Shown one piece after another: positions 59,839 through 64,000 of a DNA stretch of 64,000 nucleotides; position 1 is the first letter of the stretch; every line of letters begins with the position of its first letter. Source of the stretch: JBOHRN01 sp050732775 (GTDB lineage: Bacteria > Gemmatimonadota > Gemmatimonadetes > Longimicrobiales > Longimicrobiaceae); contig JBOHRN010000055.1 in NCBI GenBank assembly GCA_050732775.1, positions 52,137 through 116,136 on the forward strand, in the 5' to 3' direction. Below the pieces are notes generated by a model. The model was not told the DNA's origin and made no database searches. It saw only the letters and a list, made by a program, of their open reading frames with translations. A program made the translations under genes and the position numbers.

Positions 59839-60729
59839 GTGACGCCCGGCCCCGCCGGGCGAGCCGGCTCCGCGCCCCGCCTCCCCACCGGCGACCCGCG
59901 CCGTTTCTTGATTCCGAGTGAGTACCTCCCGGCCGGCTTTGCCGCCCGCGCGGACCACCCTCCCGACCCACCGGTGGAGCCGCGACCCGCGGCCACGGTG
60001 GCTTTGCTGCGCGACGGCCGGGGTGGCCCAGAGGCGTTGCTCCTGCGCCGCCACGGCAAGAGCGGCTTCGCGGCCGGGGCGTGGGTATTCCCCGGCGGCT
60101 CGGTGGACGCCGCCGACCGCGACCCCGGGCTTCACTGCCTGCTTCCGGGGTTGGAATCGGGGGCTTGGGCCGAACGACTGGGAGTGGGCGACCCGGCCGA
60201 GGCGGCTGGGTACTTAGCGGCGGCGTTGCGCGAAACTTTGGAAGAGACCGGTGTGGTACTAGGGGAAGGCCCGGGTTCACGGCGGGCGGCTGCGGGCTGG
60301 CGGCTCGAAGAGCTGCGGGAGGGGCTCCTGGCCCACCGGCTCACGCTCGGAGAAGTGGTGGAGCGGGGTGTCCGTTTCAGCGGCGATGGGCTGGTGTACC
60401 TGGCCCACTGGATCACTCCCGAGCCAGAGCTGCGCCGCTACGACACCCGTTTCTTTCTGGCGCCGGTCCCGGCCGCTTTGGAAGTGCGCCCGCACCAGCT
60501 CGAGCTGGTGGACTTCCGCTGGGTAACCCCGGTAGAAGCCGTGACCCTTTACCGGCGGGGCGATCTGCACATGCTCCCACCCACGGTTCACACCCTGGAA
60601 CGTCTGTTGAACTTCCGCTCGGTGGCCGAGGCCGCCGACGCGCTCCGGGACGCCCCGGTGCCGACCATCCTGCCGGTAATGCGGCCGAGCGACCAAGGGG
60701 TAATAATCGAAGTACTGGAGAAGCCATGA
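59839..60729 (+). CDS. NUDIX hydrolase, NUDT19-like with split box
   Basis: 296 aa from a GTG. The NUDIX catalytic helix is present as AALRETLEETGVVLGE, but the preceding Gly motif (WVFPGGSVDAAD) is separated from it by about 40 residues instead of being contiguous, as in the NUDT19/CoA-diphosphatase-like group. Family members hydrolyse nucleotide diphosphates linked to another moiety. TRFFLAPVPAALEVRPHQLELVDFRWV (given in part) closes the fold. Its stop overlaps the start of the ChlI-like ATPase by 4 nt. Confidence 0.87.
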   Translation: MTPGPAGRAGSAPRLPTGDPRRFLIPSEYLPAGFAARADHPPDPPVEPRPAATVALLRDGRGGPEALLLRRHGKSGFAAGAWVFPGGSVDAADRDPGLHCLLPGLESGAWAERLGVGDPAEAAGYLAAALRETLEETGVVLGEGPGSRRAAAGWRLEELREGLLAHRLTLGEVVERGVRFSGDGLVYLAHWITPEPELRRYDTRFFLAPVPAALEVRPHQLELVDFRWVTPVEAVTLYRRGDLHMLPPTVHTLERLLNFRSVAEAADALRDAPVPTILPVMRPSDQGVIIEVLEKP

Positions 60730-62192
60730 AAAGGAAACGCCCCTCTACCCTCGGAGAACTCAAGGCCGCCGGCTACCGCCGCCGTCCGGTCAAGCTGGAG
60801 GCGCGAGAGAACCTGATCGCTAAACTGCGTGCCGGCGATACCCTCTTCCCCGGCATAGTGGGCTACGACGACACCGTCATCCCCGCCCTCGCCAACGCGG
60901 TGCTGGGCCAGCACAACTTCATCCTCCTGGGGCTGCGCGGGCAGGCCAAGAGCCGCATCCTTCGCGAGCTGGGCACACTCCTCGACGAGGAAATTCCGGT
61001 GCTGGCCGGCTCCGAGGTGAACGACGACCCGCTGGCGCCGATCTCCAAGTACGGCCGCCTGCTGGTGGAACACGAGGGCGACGGAGCCCCCATCGCCTGG
61101 GTGAGCCGGGAGCAGCGCTACGTGGAGAAGTTGGCCACCCCGGACGTGACCGTGGCCGACCTGATCGGTGACATGGATCCGATCAGGGCGGCGCGCGGCG
61201 GCCACCTACTCTCGGACGAGCTCACCATCCACTTCGGGCTATTGCCGCGCGCCAACCGGGGGATCTTTGCCCTCAACGAGCTGCCCGACCTCTCGGGCAA
61301 GGTACAGGTGGGGCTATTCAACGTGCTGCAGGAAGGAGACGTGCAGATCAAGGGCTACCCGGTGCGGCTCCCGCTCGACCTGCTGCTGGTGTTCACCGCC
61401 AACCCTGAGGACTACACCGCCCGCGGCAAGATAATTACCCCGCTCAAGGACCGCCTGGGCGCCGAAGTCCAGACTCACTACCCCAGGGAGATCGGGGACG
61501 GCGTCGCTATTACCCGCCAGGAGGCGGGCTGGGAGCGGCACGGCAGCCGGGTGCGGGTCCCGGACTTTCTCGCCGAGCTGATCGAACGCGTCGCTTTTCT
61601 GGCGCGCGACGACAAGCGCGTCGACCGGAGGAGCGGGGTGTCGCAGCGCATGCCTATCACCGCGCTCGAAACCGCCGTTTCCAACGCGGAGCGGCGCGCC
61701 CTGGCGGTGGGCGAGGACGCCGTCACTCTCAGGGTGGCCGACGTCTACGCGGCGCTGCCTGCTATCACCGGCAAGGTGGAGTTGGAGTACGAGGGAGAGC
61801 TCCAGGGCGCCGAAAAGGTCGCCCGCGACCTGGTGGCGGCCGCGGCCAGCGAGGTTTTTGACCGCTACTTTGACCTGGACGACCTGGATGAGGTGGTTGC
61901 TTACTTCGAGGAGGGAGGCGTGTTGCGGGTGTCCGATACCTCGGGGGCCGCCGCCGCGTGGCAGGGGTTCCAGGCGGTGCCCGGGCTGTCCCGGGCGGTG
62001 AAGGGGAGCTCGCTATACCAGAGCCGGTCCCCGGCCGTCAACGTGGCCGTGGCCGAACTGGTGCTGGAGGGGTTGGCCGCCCACCGCCGCATCTCCCGCT
62101 CCCAGGCCGGGGCTTTCGCCCGCACCCGTCCCGGGCCCCGGAAGGGGATGGGGCCGGAGGGGTTCGGCTTCGGCGCCGGAGCTAGCGGATAA
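60726..62192 (+). CDS. ChlI/MoxR-like AAA+ ATPase
   Basis: 488 aa, magnesium chelatase subunit I-like. Walker A is GLRGQAKSR (about residues 69-77) and the Walker B position reads GIFALNELPDL, with Asn-Glu where most ATPases have Asp-Glu. Sensor 1 lies in LLLVFTANPED and a helical lid follows with an R-finger candidate in DRRSGVSQRMP. MoxR/ChlI proteins usually remodel partners together with a von Willebrand A protein; none is encoded beside it. It is coupled to the NUDIX gene by 4 nt. The C-terminal tail is Gly/Arg/Pro-rich. Confidence 0.85.
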   Translation: MKRKRPSTLGELKAAGYRRRPVKLEARENLIAKLRAGDTLFPGIVGYDDTVIPALANAVLGQHNFILLGLRGQAKSRILRELGTLLDEEIPVLAGSEVNDDPLAPISKYGRLLVEHEGDGAPIAWVSREQRYVEKLATPDVTVADLIGDMDPIRAARGGHLLSDELTIHFGLLPRANRGIFALNELPDLSGKVQVGLFNVLQEGDVQIKGYPVRLPLDLLLVFTANPEDYTARGKIITPLKDRLGAEVQTHYPREIGDGVAITRQEAGWERHGSRVRVPDFLAELIERVAFLARDDKRVDRRSGVSQRMPITALETAVSNAERRALAVGEDAVTLRVADVYAALPAITGKVELEYEGELQGAEKVARDLVAAAASEVFDRYFDLDDLDEVVAYFEEGGVLRVSDTSGAAAAWQGFQAVPGLSRAVKGSSLYQSRSPAVNVAVAELVLEGLAAHRRISRSQAGAFARTRPGPRKGMGPEGFGFGAGASG

Positions 62193-62211
62193 GCAGCACG
62201 GTCACCGATAC

Positions 62212-62244
62212 CCCCCGGCGACCGTTACCGCGGTCCGCCGGGGG
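62212..62244. terminator. Strong hairpin between convergent genes
   Basis: CCCCCGGCG (62212-62220) pairs with CGCCGGGGG (62236-62244), and the stem continues with ACCG/CGGT inside. It lies in the 61-bp gap between the ATPase and the minus-strand SodC-like gene. No T-run on either side, so termination is probable from position rather than proven. Confidence 0.5.
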
Positions 62245-62253
62245 TTCAAGGCG

Positions 62254-62700
62254 TTATCTGAAGAGCCGGCCGCACGCTACTATGGTTCCCAGGTCGTTGG
62301 GCGAGGCGTGTATGTTCACGTAGTAATCGGCGTCGCTCATCAACTCCACGTCGAGCTGCGCCGACTCGTCGGCGGTGCCGTCGCTGCCCACGCTCAGAGC
62401 AGGGTAGGCGCCGGCGTCGCCCACGATGGGGCCGTCGCTGCCGCAGCTACCCGCGTGAATGTGCCAGGGGTGTACTCCTCTGTCGGGCGCCCCGGCGATG
62501 CTAACCGCGGTCGCGGTCTGTCCGAAGCCGCTGTTGGCCCGGGCGGAGCCGCGCACGGCGAAGCCGGGGTTGGCCTCCAGGACAGCGTCCCACTCCTGGA
62601 AGGCGTCGGTCTCCAGCATTACGCCTTCCTCGGTTACCATCGCGGTACACGCCGCCAGAGCGAGGACGCCCAGAACTGTGGTTACTGTCTTCATCTTCAT
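62254..62700 (-). CDS. SodC-like (copper/CHRD-type) lipoprotein
   Basis: 148 aa from the ATG at 62700 with upstream GGA; lipoprotein signal ends LALAAC. The mature domain resembles bacterial SodC/CHRD proteins: VHPWHIHAGSC, GDAGAYPALSVGSDGT and YYVNIHASPNDLGTIVACGRL. Copper-ligand positions HxH and the late His, and the disulfide Cys pair, are kept, but the zinc-binding loop is missing, so it is either a copper-only SOD-like protein or a CHRD domain without activity. It probably sits in the periplasm or on the cell surface. Confidence 0.78.
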   Translation of the reverse strand: MKMKTVTTVLGVLALAACTAMVTEEGVMLETDAFQEWDAVLEANPGFAVRGSARANSGFGQTATAVSIAGAPDRGVHPWHIHAGSCGSDGPIVGDAGAYPALSVGSDGTADESAQLDVELMSDADYYVNIHASPNDLGTIVACGRLFR

Positions 62701-62833
62701 CTTCGTTTCCGTGCAAGGTTGCTTGTCGGCCGGAGGTCTCCGGAGTGAACACCTTCCCCATTGCAGGTTCCGAACCAACGCCGCGGTACGGTGTTCGCGG
62801 ATGGTGACGGATAACCCCGACAAGGCAGTAGTT

Positions 62834-63145
62834 ATGAGTAAAGCCAAATGGCTGGAGGCGGTACGGAGGGCGGCGGGAAGCTCGGGCCAGGTGCCGGAGT
62901 CGGTGGTCGGCTACCGCTGGAAGTGGGCCGGGAGCGAGCCCCCGCTGCTGGCGCGCAGGCCCGTCTCTTCCGGAGTGGAAGGTAAGCCGTCTCCGAACGA
63001 ATTGACTTCCGGCGCAGAGGAGGTGGACTTCACCCGCCACGAGCTTTGGCCGCGCGCGTTGGTGGAGCTCGACGCAAAGGTCTACTCGGTCGGTTGGAGC
63101 GACGAACTGGTACTGGCGGCGGTGTGGGAGGGGAAGTGGCTGTAG
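62834..63145 (+). CDS. Small hypothetical protein
   Basis: 103 aa from the ATG at 62834; an ATG at 62801 is also in frame. It is soluble, with Trp-rich patches (YRWKWAGSEPP, WPRALVELDAKVYSVGWSDELVLAAVWEGKW). No signal peptide and no recognised family. It is preceded by a divergent gap of 133 bp to the SodC-like gene. Codon use is as G+C-rich as its neighbours, which gives moderate support. Confidence 0.5.
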   Translation: MSKAKWLEAVRRAAGSSGQVPESVVGYRWKWAGSEPPLLARRPVSSGVEGKPSPNELTSGAEEVDFTRHELWPRALVELDAKVYSVGWSDELVLAAVWEGKWL

Positions 63146-63193
63146 CGCCGTAAGACACGCACTCTCTACCCGGGCCGATGGCAAGGACCGTAA

Positions 63194-63267
63194 CTCCCGC
63201 GGCTGGACTCGAACCAGCGACACCCTGATTAACAGTCAGGTGCTCTGACCAACTGAGCTACGCGGGA
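63194..63267 (-). tRNA. tRNA-Asn (anticodon GUU)
   Basis: 74 nt read on the minus strand. Acceptor arms TCCCGCG/CGCGGGA pair exactly with G as discriminator base; D arm GCTC-GAGC, anticodon stem CCTGA/TCAGG around CTGTTAA (anticodon GTT), TTCGAGT T-loop between GCTGG/CCAGC. The CCA end is not encoded. Confidence 0.97.
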
Positions 63268-63282
63268 TCAAAGCCAAGGTAA

Positions 63283-63311
63283 AATCTATCCGGCCGTCTC
63301 CCCAGTGTCAA
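63283..63311 (-). promoter_or_regulatory. Promoter of tRNA-Asn
   Basis: Minus strand TTGACA (63311-63306), 17-nt spacer, TAGATT (63288-63283). Predicted start near 63276, about 9 nt before the mature tRNA 5' end. Confidence 0.75.
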
Positions 63312-63323
63312 GCCGGAGACGGC
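63293..63323. repeat. 9-bp inverted repeat around the tRNA promoter -35
   Basis: GCCGTCTCC (63293-63301) and GGAGACGGC (63315-63323) are exact complements 13 nt apart. The tRNA-Asn -35 hexamer lies in the loop and one arm in the spacer, so it could be an operator or a terminator stem for upstream minus-strand transcription. Confidence 0.5.
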
Positions 63324-63435
63324 GCGGGCTTTCCGTCCGGAACCGTCAGCGCGTCAAGCGTTGCGCCCAGAGTAGGCGGGAACACTCCCTGCCAGGACGG
63401 CGTACCTCGAAGACGCACCCACCCTTTATCTCGTC

Positions 63436-64000
63436 ATGCGAGAACGACTTCACCACCTCTTGCCGGCGCTGGCCGGTGGCGCAGCCCTCACGGTAGGGTT
63501 CCTGGCGAGTGCGCTGTGGTCGTCCGAGGCAGTCCGTTCCAGCGTCGAGAGTATCTCGGAGCTGGAAACGATCGGGCTGGAGCCGGTGCGCGCCCTTCCC
63601 CGCACCGACGACTTCCTGGCCATGGTCGAAGCCCGCGCCAACCTGGCCGACGGCCGACCGTGGAACGCTTGGCGGGTGCTCCGGGAACACGTAGCCGAGC
63701 CGGCTGAGGCCCCGCCGGCGCTGGCGCTACTGGCGGCCGAGGCCGCTGCCGGGTGGGGGGCGTGGGAAGAGGTGGAGCGAGTCCTGGACGGGCGTGGCTG
63801 GCTGGACGGAGAGGACGATGGGGCGGGGTGGCTGCTGCTGGGCCGGGCGTTGGAAGAGCTGCAGCGCCCCGGTGAGGCGGTCCGGGCGTACCAGCGGCAG
63901 GTACGGCTCGCGAATGGCCGCGAGCGGGGGGTCGGCTACGCCCGGCTGGGACGGCTCCTGGGAGCGCGCGGAGAGTGGTCACCGGCGGCGGGCGCGTACG
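63436..64000 (+). CDS. TPR-containing exported or membrane protein, 5' part (runs off window)
   Basis: The frame opens at the ATG at 63436 and stays open for 188 codons to the window edge. The N-terminus has one hydrophobic segment (LLPALAGGAALTVGFLASALW), either a signal peptide or an anchor. Then helical repeats rich in Ala/Leu/Glu follow, with TPR-like spacing (WLLLGRALEELQRPGEAVRAYQRQV, split by loops; GYARLGRLLGARGEW). The layout resembles the N-terminal superhelix of soluble lytic transglycosylases or of TPR assembly factors, but the catalytic part, if any, lies outside. No stop is seen. Confidence 0.75.
   Translation, partial: MRERLHHLLPALAGGAALTVGFLASALWSSEAVRSSVESISELETIGLEPVRALPRTDDFLAMVEARANLADGRPWNAWRVLREHVAEPAEAPPALALLAAEAAAGWGAWEEVERVLDGRGWLDGEDDGAGWLLLGRALEELQRPGEAVRAYQRQVRLANGRERGVGYARLGRLLGARGEWSPAAGAY

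Noticed and set aside
59744..60280. N-terminal extension of Lon by 179 codons
   Set aside because: The extension is Pro/Arg-rich and lies antisense to the NUDIX gene. Known Lon proteins begin near the LPVLPLRDTV motif.
1..64000. CRISPR array, insertion sequence, prophage or integron
   Set aside because: No regularly spaced repeats, transposase, integrase or phage structural genes were seen; repeats found are short and local.

Overview
The window is a gene-dense stretch of G+C-rich chromosome from a Gram-negative bacterium. An Omp85-type outer-membrane protein, many lipobox signal peptides, a short (303 aa) RpoD-type sigma factor, VKOR in place of DsbB, and the gene content together suggest Gemmatimonadota. 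That phylum assignment is inference, not proof. I see no rRNA, insertion sequence, prophage or CRISPR. Genes are packed with 1-4 nt start/stop overlaps (GTGA, ATGA, TGATG) and several tail-to-tail stop overlaps.

Layout. 1-7.4 kb: 3' part of gyrA, an orphan REC-GAF response regulator, a disulfide-bond module (DsbA-like, VKOR, convergent second DsbA-like) and a secreted subtilisin followed by a perfect intrinsic terminator. 7.5-10.4 kb: a sigma54-dependent regulator, a low-G+C TPR protein and a 47 aa lipoprotein. 10.6-17.4 kb: six co-directional, mostly overlapping genes (Omp85-like protein, amidohydrolase, methyltransferase, geranylgeranyl-reductase-like flavoprotein, metallo-beta-lactamase fold protein, orphan [4Fe-4S]/FAD subunit of the 4-hydroxybenzoyl-CoA reductase type). 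17.6-22.3 kb: small Cys-rich protein, acyl-CoA ligase, bacilliredoxin, cobalamin adenosyltransferase, LD-carboxypeptidase and a zinc-ribbon membrane protein. 22.4-28.3 kb: a second complete type IIA topoisomerase A subunit, an active/inactive M16 peptidase pair and an SDR. 28.6-39.9 kb: AddB/AddA-like helicase-nuclease genes facing an SbcC/SbcD-like (YhaN/YhaO type) pair, plus lipoprotein and hypothetical genes. 40-48.3 kb: YgfZ, a cold-shock protein with a long leader, S9 oligopeptidase, ATP-type PEP carboxykinase, HD phosphohydrolase, PP2C phosphatase and FHA protein. 48.4-54.7 kb: 7TMR-DISM diguanylate cyclase, M23 peptidase, DUF4382-like lipoprotein, rpoD-rsgA with a leader hairpin, and a universal stress protein. 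54.7-64 kb: SLC13/TrkA-C transporter, thioesterase, Lon, NUDIX, ChlI-like ATPase, SodC-like lipoprotein, tRNA-Asn and the start of a TPR protein.

Functionally the window is mostly housekeeping: DNA topology, double-strand-end processing, periplasmic redox folding, proteolysis, gluconeogenesis and signalling. Least explained are the 10.6-17.4 kb operon, the TPR/mini-lipoprotein pair and the promoter-terminator arrangement ahead of the sigma factor. Several promoters match the ordinary TTGACA-17-TATAAT pattern, so standard sigma70 rules seem to apply. No intergenic gap exceeds about 330 bp; the longest (41543-41867) holds the csp promoter and leader.
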